Below, one piece after another: positions 7,248-16,238 of a DNA stretch of 64,000 nt (position 1 is its first letter; each line of letters opens with the position of its first letter). This stretch comes from Sorangium cellulosum (GTDB taxonomy: Bacteria; Myxococcota_A; Polyangia; Polyangiales; Polyangiaceae), in contig NZ_CP012673.1 of assembly GCF_002950945.1 (NCBI RefSeq), forward strand, positions 3,576,501 to 3,640,500. The letters run 5' to 3'. The notes under the pieces are model-generated. The model was not told the DNA's origin. It saw nothing but the letters and a program-made list of their open reading frames with translations, and made no database searches. Position numbers and translations under genes: made by a program.

Positions 7248-9659
7248 TCACGGGAGAATGGCCGGTGACGGGCTGCCCGTGTAGACCTGCGAGCAGCGGG
7301 GCTTCTTCGCGTCGGCTGGGCAGCTGAGCCCCTGGTAGAAGCTCAGCGAGTTCGCCGGGGCGGCGTAACCGCTCGGGATCTGGAGCCGCGAGACCTGGCC
7401 GAAGTAGGAGAGGCACGCGTCGCGCCACCAGCGCGCTTCGTAGTGCTGGATCTCCAGGAACTCGTTCACATCACCGAAGCGCTGGTCGTCGATACGGCCC
7501 TCGACGGACTCCCATGTGTTTCGCATGAGCCCCACGCCATCGACGCCGAGGCTGTAACGGTGGACGAGCTCCTCCCAGACCGTCTTCCCCGAGCTCAGCT
7601 TGTCTTGCCAGCCGACGTGGTGGAAGAAGAGCAGGAAATCGTCGGGCACCGTGTCCCGACTCCCAAACGTCTCCCCCACCGGCGCGAAGTACTGGGCAAC
7701 GGCGTTGCTGCCCGACGAGGTGCGGTTGAAGCCGATGCCGTTCGCGTCCGCCTTGTGGTAGTAGACCGGGTTCCACTCGGCGCGGCCCAGGTTGCTCACC
7801 CACGGGGCTGGCCCGTAGTGATGGTCGCTGCCCATGATGTGGACCAGGCCGAGCGGCGTCATGTAGTCGACGAGCGTCTGGTGGGAGCTCATCATCATCT
7901 GGACGACCGGCGTGACGACGGCGGGGTCGTTCGAGAAGGTCTGGCGCACCCACTCCTCGGCGATGGCCTCCGAGGAGAGGTCTGGATTCCACGCCAGGCG
8001 TCCGAACGTGTACCAGTTCGCCTGGTTCATGTGGGACCCGGTCCAGTTCGTGTCGTCCCCGATGTTGGCGACGCCCGCGATCGCGGTGGTCGTGTAGCCA
8101 TGGAGGGTGCCGTCGATGACCCGCGCCACGGTCGAGCCCTCGCCGTCCGCATAGGTGTCCGCCTTGAGGACCTCCTCGAACAGCGGGCCGAGGTAGGCGA
8201 GGTGTGTATCTTCGCCGAGGTACTCCTTCGTGATCTGGAGCTCGAGGGCCAGGGGCGTCCCTGGCATGGCTCCAAAGAGCGGATGGAACGGCTCTCGTGG
8301 CTGGAAATCGAGCGGGCCGTTCTTGGCCTGCACGAGGACGTTGTCCTTGAAATCACCGTCCAGGGGCTTGAACTCCTCGTAGGCCTCCTTGATGCGGTCC
8401 GGGGGGCTGTCGTCCGAGTAGACGAAGGCGCGCCACATCACGATGCCGTCGTGCGGCGCGAGCGCGTCGGCGAGCATGTTGGCGCCGTCGGCGTGGTTCC
8501 GCCCGTACTGCTGCGGCCCTGGCTGCCCCTCGGAGTTCGCCTTGACCAGGAAGCCCCCGAAGTCGGGGATCTGCTGATAGATCTCGTCGACCTTGCTCGC
8601 CCACCATCGTTTGACGTTGGCGTTGGTCGGATCGGCCGTGCTCAGATCGCCGATCTCGATCGGAGCGCTGAAGCGGGCCGTGAGGTAGACCTTGATGCCA
8701 TAAGGACGGAAGACGTCGGCGAGCGCCTTGACCTTTGTGATGTACGATGGCGTCAGGACCTGCGCGTTGGCGTTCACGTTCGTGAGCACGGTTCCGTTGA
8801 TGCCAAGGGAGGCGTTGGCCCTCGCATAGTCCTTGTAACGGGGGGACAGGGTGCCCGGCAGCGCGTTCCAGTCCCAGAGGGATCGGCCCGCGTAGCCGCG
8901 CTCCACGGTGCGGTCGAGGTTGTCCCAGTGGTTCAGGATCCGATGCTCGATCTTGGGAGATCCGGTGAGCGACAGCTCCTTGATGGAGCTGTGGCTCTGG
9001 ACGTGCCGGAGGAGCGCGAAGGTGCCATAGAGCACGCCCACCTCCGTATTGCCCGCCACGGCGATCACCGGCTGGCCGCCCACGTCCGCGGCTTCGACGA
9101 GGTAGCCCTCGGGGCCCAGGGCGCCGACACGCGCCGCGAGCGGCAGGTCCTTGATGATGTCGGCGGTGGCCGTCCCGATCACCACGGCGCCCGGTCCCTC
9201 GACGGCAGCGCCGGTCTCCATTGTTCCACCGGTCAGTCCGCCCAGGCCCTTGACGAGCTCGGCCTCGGCGATGTCCAGGGTGGCGCTGCTCCCCGACTTG
9301 ACCACGCGCTTGAAAGCCGCCTGATACTCCGCGAGGCGCCCCGGAATCGGGAGCTTCGGGTACCTGAGCCAGAGGTCTGCACCGGTCTCGTTCGGCAGCG
9401 AGTCCGGCACGGGGTACACCTCGTCGGAGCCCGACATCCCGCCCGTGCCCCCGGTCGTGCCTCCCGTGCCCGTGCTGCCTCCGCTTCCAGCGATGTCTCC
9501 GCCCGAGCCTCCGGTGCCGTCCTCGCCGCCGGAGCCGCTCACGCTGCCCCCACCGCTGGTCGTCCCGTTCGGCCCGCCGGCGCCGCTCGAGGAGCAGGCG
9601 GTTGCGAGCGCGACGCTCAGGAGCCCGACAAGAAGGAGCGGCACCCTCAGGATCGTCAT
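7248..9659 (-). CDS. aguA: GH67 alpha-glucuronidase, secreted lipoprotein
   Basis: The product is 803 residues from MTILRVPLLLVGLLSVALATAC, a signal peptide ending in a lipobox-like ATAC (Cys22). A Ser/Gly/Thr-rich linker runs to about residue 78, and a full-length GH67 fold follows. Family blocks are clear: GFLVKANSEGQPGPQQYGR, HADGANMLADAL, KNGPLDFQPREPFHPLFGAM and LELQITKEYLGEDTHLAYLG. The catalytic acids of the family lie in the NSEGQ and PLDFQPRE-to-LELQ blocks, and these are present. GH67 enzymes remove (4-O-methyl)glucuronic acid from the end of xylo-oligosaccharides. The divergent neighbour, a glucuronoyl esterase, acts on the same side chain. An earlier start at 9734 has a better ribosome-binding site (AAGGTG) but would give a 50-residue signal region, so the start is uncertain. 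Confidence 0.92.
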   Translation of the reverse strand: MTILRVPLLLVGLLSVALATACSSSGAGGPNGTTSGGGSVSGSGGEDGTGGSGGDIAGSGGSTGTGGTTGGTGGMSGSDEVYPVPDSLPNETGADLWLRYPKLPIPGRLAEYQAAFKRVVKSGSSATLDIAEAELVKGLGGLTGGTMETGAAVEGPGAVVIGTATADIIKDLPLAARVGALGPEGYLVEAADVGGQPVIAVAGNTEVGVLYGTFALLRHVQSHSSIKELSLTGSPKIEHRILNHWDNLDRTVERGYAGRSLWDWNALPGTLSPRYKDYARANASLGINGTVLTNVNANAQVLTPSYITKVKALADVFRPYGIKVYLTARFSAPIEIGDLSTADPTNANVKRWWASKVDEIYQQIPDFGGFLVKANSEGQPGPQQYGRNHADGANMLADALAPHDGIVMWRAFVYSDDSPPDRIKEAYEEFKPLDGDFKDNVLVQAKNGPLDFQPREPFHPLFGAMPGTPLALELQITKEYLGEDTHLAYLGPLFEEVLKADTYADGEGSTVARVIDGTLHGYTTTAIAGVANIGDDTNWTGSHMNQANWYTFGRLAWNPDLSSEAIAEEWVRQTFSNDPAVVTPVVQMMMSSHQTLVDYMTPLGLVHIMGSDHHYGPAPWVSNLGRAEWNPVYYHKADANGIGFNRTSSGSNAVAQYFAPVGETFGSRDTVPDDFLLFFHHVGWQDKLSSGKTVWEELVHRYSLGVDGVGLMRNTWESVEGRIDDQRFGDVNEFLEIQHYEARWWRDACLSYFGQVSRLQIPSGYAAPANSLSFYQGLSCPADAKKPRCSQVYTGSPSPAILP

Positions 9660-10280
9660 TGAATGGGACCGTTTAGGATGTGGTCGGCCCGACCAACGTA
9701 ACTTCTCGTTTTCCGCAGCGAGCGTCATCGGCATTCACCTTTCAAGTGGAGGGGAGTGGCCCAGGGAGGAGGGCGAAGGAAAAGCAGTGCGATATGCGGA
9801 TGTCAAGGCGGAACCGCGACGCTCGCCTCTGGCTGAAATTGGGCGCTCCCGGTCGCGTACGGCGTCTCTCGAGCGGCGATCGGCTCACGCGCCGCCAAGC
9901 CTGTTCACGATGCACCACGGTCTCCTGCCCAGCACCGACGTTCTCGTGCGACAGCGCGCGAAGTGTTCAGCGACGCTGCATTCCGAGCAGGCTCATCGCC
10001 CGGATTCCGAGGGATGCGGGCTGCCCCTGCAAGCAGCGTGATCGAAGCGCCTTCCATCGGGAATATACATGCGGTCGCGTTGCGGTTCGGTCTTCCCGAC
10101 GGAGGAAGACGCGGCACGACCGGTTCGAGCATGATCCATGCGGAACCCGATTGACTCCGCGAAACCCGCAATGTCCGACCGACCGAATTGAGCGGGGGAG
10201 CTCGCAGGCGTCTCGCTGGTTCAAGTATCCCTCTTGAGCAGAAGCCCGCGGCTCACCCGGTCCGATCATGGAGAAACTTA
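9660..10280. other. Intergenic divergent control region of the glucuronoxylan gene pair
   Basis: These 621 bp separate the GH67 and CE15 genes and must hold both promoters. I see no supported gene here. Two inverted repeats are worth marking: TGGTCGG-C-CCGACCA at 9681-9695, close to the GH67 start, and GTCTTCC-N7-GGAAGAC at 10090-10110. The CGACC half-motif recurs in GTCCGACCGACCGA near 10173, on the CE15 side. No clear -35/-10 pair stands out. Confidence 0.5.
9681..9695. promoter_or_regulatory. 15-bp palindrome upstream of GH67 gene
   Basis: Perfect palindrome with one central base, TGGTCGG-C-CCGACCA, 22 bp from the chosen GH67 start. Its size and symmetry fit a repressor or activator dimer site. 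If the upstream start (9734) is used, the site lies inside the coding region and this call weakens. Confidence 0.4.
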
Positions 10281-12071
10281 ATGCGAATCACTCGCTTGCT
10301 TGGCTACCTCTCCGCTCCGTTCGCATGCTGCCTTGTCGCCTGCACCGTCGGGTCGTTTGATGACGAGGAGTACAGCGACTCCCTGGAGTCCGAGCTGAGC
10401 AGCGCGGACTCCTCGCTGTCGGCGGAGATCGCGCTCCAGTCGCAGTGGAGCGCTGGATACTGCGCGAACGTGACGGTCAAGAACACGAGCATGGACCGGA
10501 GCACCACCACCTCCTGGAGCGTGGTCGTCGGGCTCAACGGAACGACGGTGAGCAACGCGTGGAACGCGCGGACCTCGTCGTCGGGCGGGCAGCTCACCGC
10601 CGCCAACCTGCCCTACAACGGAACGCTGGCCCCGAACGCCGAGGTGTCCTTTGGGTTCTGCGCGAACGGCACCGGGAGGCCCACGCTCGTCTCTGTCTCC
10701 GGTAGCGGCGGATCGAGCAGCAGCACGACCACTTCCTCCAGCAGCAGCTCGAGCTCGTCCTCGAGCTCCTCGTCGACCAGCGGCTCCGGCGGCGGCGGGG
10801 CGGGCGGCTCCGGCGGGGCCGGCGGCGCGGGTGGCGCGGGTGGCAGCGGCGGCTCCGGCGGCAGCGGCGGGTCAGGAGGCTCCGGCGGCGGCGGCGGGTC
10901 CGGCGGCGGGTCGGGCGCTGTCGAAGACAGCGGCGCGAGCTGCCCCAGGCCGACGTTGCCTGCCGCGTCGGCGCTGCCGGCGTTCGAGACCCATCAGGAC
11001 CCGTTCCTGAACGTGAGCGGATCTCGCATCACGAGGAAGTCGGAGTGGGCATGCCGGCGCGCGGAGATCAAGGCGCAGGTCGAGGAGTATGAGTCCGGAC
11101 CGAAGCCCGCGGTGTCCAGGTCCAATGTCACCGGCTCGTTCTCGGGGAACAGGCTGACGGTCGGCGTCAACGAGGCGGGAAGGAACATCTCCTTCTCCAT
11201 CGACATCAGCCGGCCTTCCGGGGCGCCGGCGGGTGCCATTCCGCTCGTCATCGGCGTCGGCGGCAACAACCTGGACACCAGCGTGTTCAGCCGGAACGGC
11301 GTGGCGATGGCGAACTTCGACAACAACGGGATGGGCGCCCAGAGCGGGGGCGGCTCGCGTGGGACGGGCAAGTTCTACGACCTCTACGGCAGGAGCCACG
11401 CGGCCAGCTCGATGATCGCGTGGGCCTGGGGCATCAGCCGGGTCATCGACGCGCTGGAGAAGACCCCGGCAGCCAACATCGACACGCGGCGCATCGCCGT
11501 GACGGGTTGCTCGCGGAACGGCAAGGGGGCCCTCATGGCGGGCGCGTTCGACGAGCGCATCGCGCTGACGATCCCGCAGGAGTCGGGCGCCGGCGGCTCG
11601 GCGAGTTGGCGCGTCTCGCAGGCAGGGTCGAACGCCGGGGAGAACGTGCAGACGCTGTCCAACGCGGCGAACGAGCAGCCGTGGTTCCGCTCGAACTTCG
11701 GCTCGACCTTCGGCAGCAGGGTGAACAACCTGCCGTTCGATCATCACATGGTGATGGGCCTCGTCGCCCCGCGCGCGCTGCTCGTCATCGACAACCAGGT
11801 CGACTGGCTCGGCATCGACAGCACCTTCACGGCCGGGTCCATCGCCCACGCGATCTGGGAGGGGCTCGGCGTGCCCGACAAGATGGGCTACTGGCAGACC
11901 AGCTACCATACCCACTGCCAGTTCCCGTCCTCGCAGCGGGCGGTCCTCGAGGCGTACGTGAAGAAGTTCCTCGTCGGCGGCGGCACCGACAACACCAACG
12001 TGCTCCGGGCCGACGGGGCGAGGGCCGACCTGGCCCGGTGGATGAGGTGGACGCCGCCGCGCCTCGAGTAA
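10281..12071 (+). CDS. CBM2-CE15 glucuronoyl methylesterase, secreted lipoprotein
   Basis: The product is 596 residues. The ATG has GGAG 7-10 nt upstream and opens a lipoprotein signal ending in LVAC (Cys21). An acidic stretch (DDEEYSDSLESE) leads to a CBM2-type cellulose-binding domain at about 48-140. A long Ser then Gly linker (about 141-215) follows, then a CE15 esterase at about 220-596. The CE15 nucleophile motif VTGCSRNGKGAL (Ser about 412), the acid block IPQESGAGG (Glu about 435) and the C-terminal histidine in SYHTHCQFP (about 544-546) are present. CE15 enzymes cut the ester bond between lignin alcohols and 4-O-methylglucuronic acid on xylan. Together with the divergent GH67 gene this makes a small lignin-carbohydrate/glucuronoxylan module. 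Cell-surface attachment through lipid and cellulose binding is inferred. Confidence 0.93.
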   Translation: MRITRLLGYLSAPFACCLVACTVGSFDDEEYSDSLESELSSADSSLSAEIALQSQWSAGYCANVTVKNTSMDRSTTTSWSVVVGLNGTTVSNAWNARTSSSGGQLTAANLPYNGTLAPNAEVSFGFCANGTGRPTLVSVSGSGGSSSSTTTSSSSSSSSSSSSSSTSGSGGGGAGGSGGAGGAGGAGGSGGSGGSGGSGGSGGGGGSGGGSGAVEDSGASCPRPTLPAASALPAFETHQDPFLNVSGSRITRKSEWACRRAEIKAQVEEYESGPKPAVSRSNVTGSFSGNRLTVGVNEAGRNISFSIDISRPSGAPAGAIPLVIGVGGNNLDTSVFSRNGVAMANFDNNGMGAQSGGGSRGTGKFYDLYGRSHAASSMIAWAWGISRVIDALEKTPAANIDTRRIAVTGCSRNGKGALMAGAFDERIALTIPQESGAGGSASWRVSQAGSNAGENVQTLSNAANEQPWFRSNFGSTFGSRVNNLPFDHHMVMGLVAPRALLVIDNQVDWLGIDSTFTAGSIAHAIWEGLGVPDKMGYWQTSYHTHCQFPSSQRAVLEAYVKKFLVGGGTDNTNVLRADGARADLARWMRWTPPRLE

Positions 12072-12443
12072 CCGCTCCCGGCGAAGGGTCGCCTGACCAC
12101 GGTCGACCCGCGCGCGCGGGGGACGCCATGCCCGCGGCCGGCAGGGCGCGTCACTGGACGCGCCTGCCGGCGCGGAGGCTCCGCTGAGCCTCGACTCTCG
12201 GGTCCCACGTGTTCCGGGCCCTGGAGCGGCTCGCGGACGTGCTCCTCGGGCGGACACACGGGGAGCCCGCACGGGGATCGCGCCGCGCCGGCGCGCTTGA
12301 CCCCGGCGCGCGCGCCCGGCGTCACGGCAGCGCACATCCCCTCACGTGACCCGGCGCCGAGGCCGCCGGCTGTTTGCGTTCGCGCGCCTTACGCGGCGCG
12401 CGCGGGCCGCGTATCCTTGGCGCCCTCTCCAGGACGACGTGGT
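12072..12443. other. Intergenic region with terminator-like hairpin
   Basis: No gene is supported in these 372 bp. An ATG-started extension of the downstream kinase frame begins at 12297, but its Arg/Ala/Pro-rich translation looks non-coding. The main structure is the hairpin at 12138-12170. Confidence 0.5.
12138..12170 (+). terminator. Hairpin downstream of CE15 gene
   Basis: CCGGCAGGGCGCGT (12138-12151) pairs with ACGCGCCTGCCGG (12158-12170) with one bulged G and a 6-nt loop. A second short stem GAGGCT-N6-AGCCTC follows at 12175-12192. Both lie downstream of the esterase stop. There is no T-tract. Confidence 0.4.
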
Positions 12444-15400
12444 GTGAAGGCGGACAGCGACGCACGCGACGGCGACCCCGGCGCATCGAACGGGCAGGAC
12501 GACCGGACGCTCGAGCGCCCCCTCGACCCCGACGTGCTCGCGCCGGGGCCGGTCAGCCCCACGGGGCGCGGCGCCACGCTCGCCGCGACGCCCTCCGCGC
12601 GGGATCGCGCGGCCGGCACGGGGCGGGCCGACGTGCGCCCGCGCTCGTTCGACCCGCCGACGCGGGAGGACGCCGACCTCGCGGCCATCGTGGGGCGCCG
12701 GATCGGCGCCTACGAGATCACCGGGCTCATCGCGCGGGGCGGCATGGGGATCGTCTTCGCCGGCCGGGACACGCGCCTCCAGCGGCCCGTCGCGATCAAG
12801 GCGCTCCCGCACGCGTCCACGGACGACCTCGCGCAGCGCGCGCGGCTCCGGCGCGAGGCCAAGCTGCTCGCCTCGATCTCGCACCCCAACATCGCCACGG
12901 TCTACGGCCTGGAGCAGGACGACGCCGACTACCTCGTCATGGAGCTCGTCGTCGGCTCCACGCTCGCGGAGCGGCTCGCCCGCGGCCCGCTCCCGGTGCT
13001 CGAGGCGCTCTCGCTCGCGCTCCAGATCGGCAGGGGCGTCGAGGCGGCGCACGAGGCGGCCCTCATGCACCGCGATCTCAAGCCGAGCAACGTCCTGCTC
13101 ACGCGCGACGGCAAGGTCAAGGTGGTCGACTTCGGGCTCGCGCGGGCGGTGCACCCCGACGCGGACGAGGCGGGCGCGCTGCTCGCCTCGAACACGCCGC
13201 CCCTGTCGGCGAGGACCCTCACCCAGCCGTTCGTGATCCTCGGCACGCCGGGGTACATGAGCCCCGAGCAGATCCGGGGCCGCAACGTGGATCGGCGCGC
13301 CGACATCTTCGCGTTCGGCGTGATCCTGTACGAGTGCCTGACCGACGCGACGGCTTTCCCGGGCGACACCGTGGCCGATCGGCTCGCGGCCACCCTGGAG
13401 CGGGAGCCCGACATGGCCGCGGTCCCGCCCGAGGCGCCGGCGCGTGTGGTCGACGTCCTGCGGCGCTGCCTCGCGAAGGACCCGGCCCGGCGGATCCCCC
13501 ACATCGGCGAGGTCTGCCTGGAGCTCGAGGAGGCGCTGCGCGAGGCGCGCGCCCCCCGCACGACGTTTCCGTCAGCGCCCACGCCGGCGCCGGTGGGCGG
13601 AGCCGCCGCCTTCGCGCCGGCGCCGGCGGGGCCCGCGGCAGCGCCTGCCGGTGGAGGCGCCGCCGCGCCCGCACCTGCCGGTGGAGCGCCCGCGCCTGCG
13701 CTTGCTGCCAGCGGAGGCGCCGCCGCGCCCGCGCTTGCCGGCCGCGCCTCGGCGCCCCCGCCCGCCGGCCGCGCCTCGGCGCCCCCGCCCGCCGGCCGCG
13801 CCGCCGCCATCCCGTCCGCCGTCGCCGCGCCCGCGCCGGCCGGCCGCGCCTCGGCCGTCCCCGCGCCGCCGAGCCGGGCCTCCGGCGCTGCCGCGCCTGC
13901 CGGCCGCGCCTCGGTCGTCCCCGCGCCGGCGCGCGCCGCGCCCCGGTCGTCCCCGCGCCGGCTCGTGCTCGCGATGGCCGGCGCCGCGGCGGTCGGCGCC
14001 GCCGCCGCCTCGGGGCTCACGGCCGCCCTGCAGGCCCCGCCGCCGGCGCAGCCCGCGCGCCGGCTCGACCTCCTGTTCCCGGGCCCGCAGGCCCAGCTCG
14101 CGAAGCTGCGCCTCGCGATCTCCGACGACGGCCGCCACGTCGTCTTCGGCGCGGCGGGTCCGGACGGCATCTTCGGGCTCTGGTCGCGGAGCCTCGACGA
14201 CGGGACCACCGTCCCGCTCCAGGGCACCGAGGACGGGTGGGACCCCACCTTCTCGCCCGACGGCCAGTGGGTCGCCTTCTACCGCGGCGGCGAGCTCTGG
14301 AAGCGGCGGCTGCTCGGCGGCAACAGCGTGAGGGTCGCCGCCACCGCCTGGTCCGCGGGCTCCACGTGGGGCACCGACGGCGTCCTCTCGTTCTTCTCGG
14401 AGTGGGGCAAGGGGCTCATGCGCGTCCCGGAGCTCGGGGGCGAGCTCCAGCCCGTCACCGCGGTGCGCCCGGAGCTCGGGGACTACGCCGAGGCGCTCCC
14501 CTGCGTGCTGCCGGACAACCGGGCGGTCCTGTTCACCTCCTGGGACGGCAAGAAGCTCACCCGGATCGAGGTGGTCGAGCTCGCGACCGGTGCGCGGGCG
14601 ACCGTGGTCCACGACGGCTCCACCCCGCGGTTCGCCCGCACGCCGCGCGGCGATCACCTGCTCTGGGAGCGCAAGGGCACGATCTACGCGGCCCGGTTCG
14701 ACGTCGCCGCCCGGCGGGTCGCCGGGCCGGAGCACGCCATCGTCGACGGCGTGCTCACCGACGGCGCGGACTGGGCGGCCTTCTTCGACGTCTCCGACGA
14801 GGGCACGCTCGTCTGGGTGCCCGGCTCCATCTTCCAGGAAGAGAGCCAGCTCGCGTGGCTCGGCGAGGGCGGCGCGACCACGCCCTTCTCCGCCGACATC
14901 CTCCCGTTCGCGGAGCCGCGCTTCTCCGCCGACGGCAAGAAGCTCTCCGTGGTCCTCAAGCAGGACGCGTACGCGGCCTTCGTGCGCGAGGAGGGCCGCG
15001 GCACCTTCGATCGCATCGTGTTCGACCTCGACGTCCAGTCGGCCGCCATCTCGCCCGACGGGGCCTGGCTCGCGTTCAGCAGCCTGCGCGACGGGCGCTT
15101 CGGCGCGTGGGTGAAATCGCTCGCCTCCGGCGACGAGCGGCGGCTCACCGACGCGCTGGGCAGTTATGCGTTCGGCCTCGACTGGTCCCCCGACAGCCGG
15201 CATGTCGCCCTGTCCATGGCCCTCGCCGGGCAGTCGCAGCGCGACATCTGGGTATTTTCGCTGGGCGATCCCGCCGAGGCGCGGAGCTTCGTCACGGACA
15301 CGGCCGACGACCGGTATCCTCGCTTCTCGCCGGACGGCCGCTGGCTCGCGTACACGTCCGACGACGCCGCCGGCCGGCAGGTCTACGTGAGCTCCTTCCC

Positions 15401-15704
15401 CGACGGCAAGGTGAAGCGGCAGATCTCGACGCGCGGCGGCACCGAGCCGACCTGGGCCCCTGACGGCGCGCGTATCTACTACCGCGCCGACGGCAAGCTG
15501 TACGCGGTCCCCCTCTCGCCCGGCGACGCCCGCCCGGTCGGGCCGCCGGCGCTCGTTTACGACAGGCCCTTCGGGCAAGCCGATGTGGACATGCGGAGCT
15601 ACACCGTGGCTCCGGACGGGCGAATCCTGATCATCGGACCCCCGCCGCAGCGGACGCAGGTGACCCACATGCGCGTCATGCTCGGCTGGCACAACCGCCT
15701 TTAG
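12444..15704 (+). CDS. Transmembrane Ser/Thr protein kinase with extracytoplasmic TolB-like beta-propeller
   Basis: The product is 1086 residues from a GTG at 12444, chosen because AGGA lies 10-13 nt upstream; an in-frame ATG at 12297 is the alternative. Residues 90-370 are a Hanks-type kinase: glycine loop ARGGMGIVF, AIK lysine, HRDLKPSN (about 208), DFGLA (about 229) and GTPGYMSPEQ. All catalytic residues are present. Residues 370-505 are an Ala/Pro linker with repeated GRASAPPPA-like units, coded by near-identical DNA at about 13620-13930. One hydrophobic helix follows at about 510-530. The remainder is a six-blade-like TolB/WD40 propeller with repeated blade starts such as FSPDGQWVAF and FSPDGRWLAYTS. 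This layout, a cytoplasmic kinase and an outside sensor propeller, is typical of myxobacterial eukaryote-like kinases. Ligand and substrate are unknown. Confidence 0.92.
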   Translation: MKADSDARDGDPGASNGQDDRTLERPLDPDVLAPGPVSPTGRGATLAATPSARDRAAGTGRADVRPRSFDPPTREDADLAAIVGRRIGAYEITGLIARGGMGIVFAGRDTRLQRPVAIKALPHASTDDLAQRARLRREAKLLASISHPNIATVYGLEQDDADYLVMELVVGSTLAERLARGPLPVLEALSLALQIGRGVEAAHEAALMHRDLKPSNVLLTRDGKVKVVDFGLARAVHPDADEAGALLASNTPPLSARTLTQPFVILGTPGYMSPEQIRGRNVDRRADIFAFGVILYECLTDATAFPGDTVADRLAATLEREPDMAAVPPEAPARVVDVLRRCLAKDPARRIPHIGEVCLELEEALREARAPRTTFPSAPTPAPVGGAAAFAPAPAGPAAAPAGGGAAAPAPAGGAPAPALAASGGAAAPALAGRASAPPPAGRASAPPPAGRAAAIPSAVAAPAPAGRASAVPAPPSRASGAAAPAGRASVVPAPARAAPRSSPRRLVLAMAGAAAVGAAAASGLTAALQAPPPAQPARRLDLLFPGPQAQLAKLRLAISDDGRHVVFGAAGPDGIFGLWSRSLDDGTTVPLQGTEDGWDPTFSPDGQWVAFYRGGELWKRRLLGGNSVRVAATAWSAGSTWGTDGVLSFFSEWGKGLMRVPELGGELQPVTAVRPELGDYAEALPCVLPDNRAVLFTSWDGKKLTRIEVVELATGARATVVHDGSTPRFARTPRGDHLLWERKGTIYAARFDVAARRVAGPEHAIVDGVLTDGADWAAFFDVSDEGTLVWVPGSIFQEESQLAWLGEGGATTPFSADILPFAEPRFSADGKKLSVVLKQDAYAAFVREEGRGTFDRIVFDLDVQSAAISPDGAWLAFSSLRDGRFGAWVKSLASGDERRLTDALGSYAFGLDWSPDSRHVALSMALAGQSQRDIWVFSLGDPAEARSFVTDTADDRYPRFSPDGRWLAYTSDDAAGRQVYVSSFPDGKVKRQISTRGGTEPTWAPDGARIYYRADGKLYAVPLSPGDARPVGPPALVYDRPFGQADVDMRSYTVAPDGRILIIGPPPQRTQVTHMRVMLGWHNRL

Positions 15705-15925
15705 AGCGGCGGTCACCCGCTTCGGATACGGGCCCATCTCGGCGTTTTCGGTGCTCAGCGCACAGGAGTGCGCCTCCGCGCCGAAAACGCCGCTCTGGAG
15801 AGCGGCGGTCACCCGCTTCGGATACGGGCCCATCTCGACGTTTTCGGTGCTCAGCGCACAGGAGTGCGCCTCCGCGCCGAAAACGCCGATCTGGGCCCGT
15901 CTCCTGTGCGGGTGACCGCCGCTCT
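15703..15925. repeat. Two tandem 96-bp palindromic repeats closed by an inverted third arm
   Basis: Copy 1 (15703-15798) and copy 2 (15799-15894) differ at only two positions that I can see. Each contains nested symmetry: GGCGTTTTCGG (15741-15751) pairs with CCGAAAACGCC (15781-15791), and inside lies GCGCAC-AGGA-GTGCGC. Each copy starts with AGAGCGGCGGTCACCCG; the reverse complement of these 17 bp closes the array at 15909-15925. The array begins within the stop codon of the kinase gene (TAG, 15702-15704). It could act as a terminator or be a REP/MITE-like element. Confidence 0.85.
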
Positions 15926-16238
15926 GGGGGGCGTGGGCCAGAGACGGAGGAAGACCGGGCTAGATCGGCGCGGGCCGCGAGATCGGGGCGCGCCGTGGAG
16001 CGCGGGCGCGTGTCTCCACTGTCAGGAAGATGCGGTGGAGGAAGGTCTATGTGGTCAAGAAGAACCAAACGCTCGACCTGGACGGTAGTGATTGCATATG
16101 TAGCCCTACTATGGCAAAGGTATTTCCTGACTTGTTGTCAGGCGGCGCACGGGGGTGCTCGCCGCGTTAATCGAGCCATCTGGGCGCGGCCGGCCCCGGG
16201 CGGCTCCGTGCTGGCCTCGAGGGCCGGGGGTAACTGCG
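15926..16238. other. Intergenic leader of P450 gene, locally AT-richer
   Basis: No gene is supported. The stretch 16020-16145 is clearly less GC-rich than its surroundings and holds the inverted repeat at 16126-16142. This is the likely promoter region of the P450 gene. Confidence 0.4.
16126..16142 (+). promoter_or_regulatory. Inverted repeat upstream of P450 gene
   Basis: CCTGAC-TTGTT-GTCAGG, perfect 6-bp arms with a 5-nt spacer, lies 97 bp before the P450 start in an AT-richer stretch. It could be an operator or a small RNA hairpin. No regulator gene is adjacent. Confidence 0.3.

Noticed and set aside
12297..12443. Upstream ATG start for the kinase
   Set aside because: The added 49 residues look non-coding and the GTG at 12444 has a better ribosome-binding site, though the ATG cannot be excluded.
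15676..16068. Minus-strand frame across the palindromic repeats, with an internal peptide duplication
   Set aside because: The duplication only reflects the DNA repeat; there is no other coding evidence.
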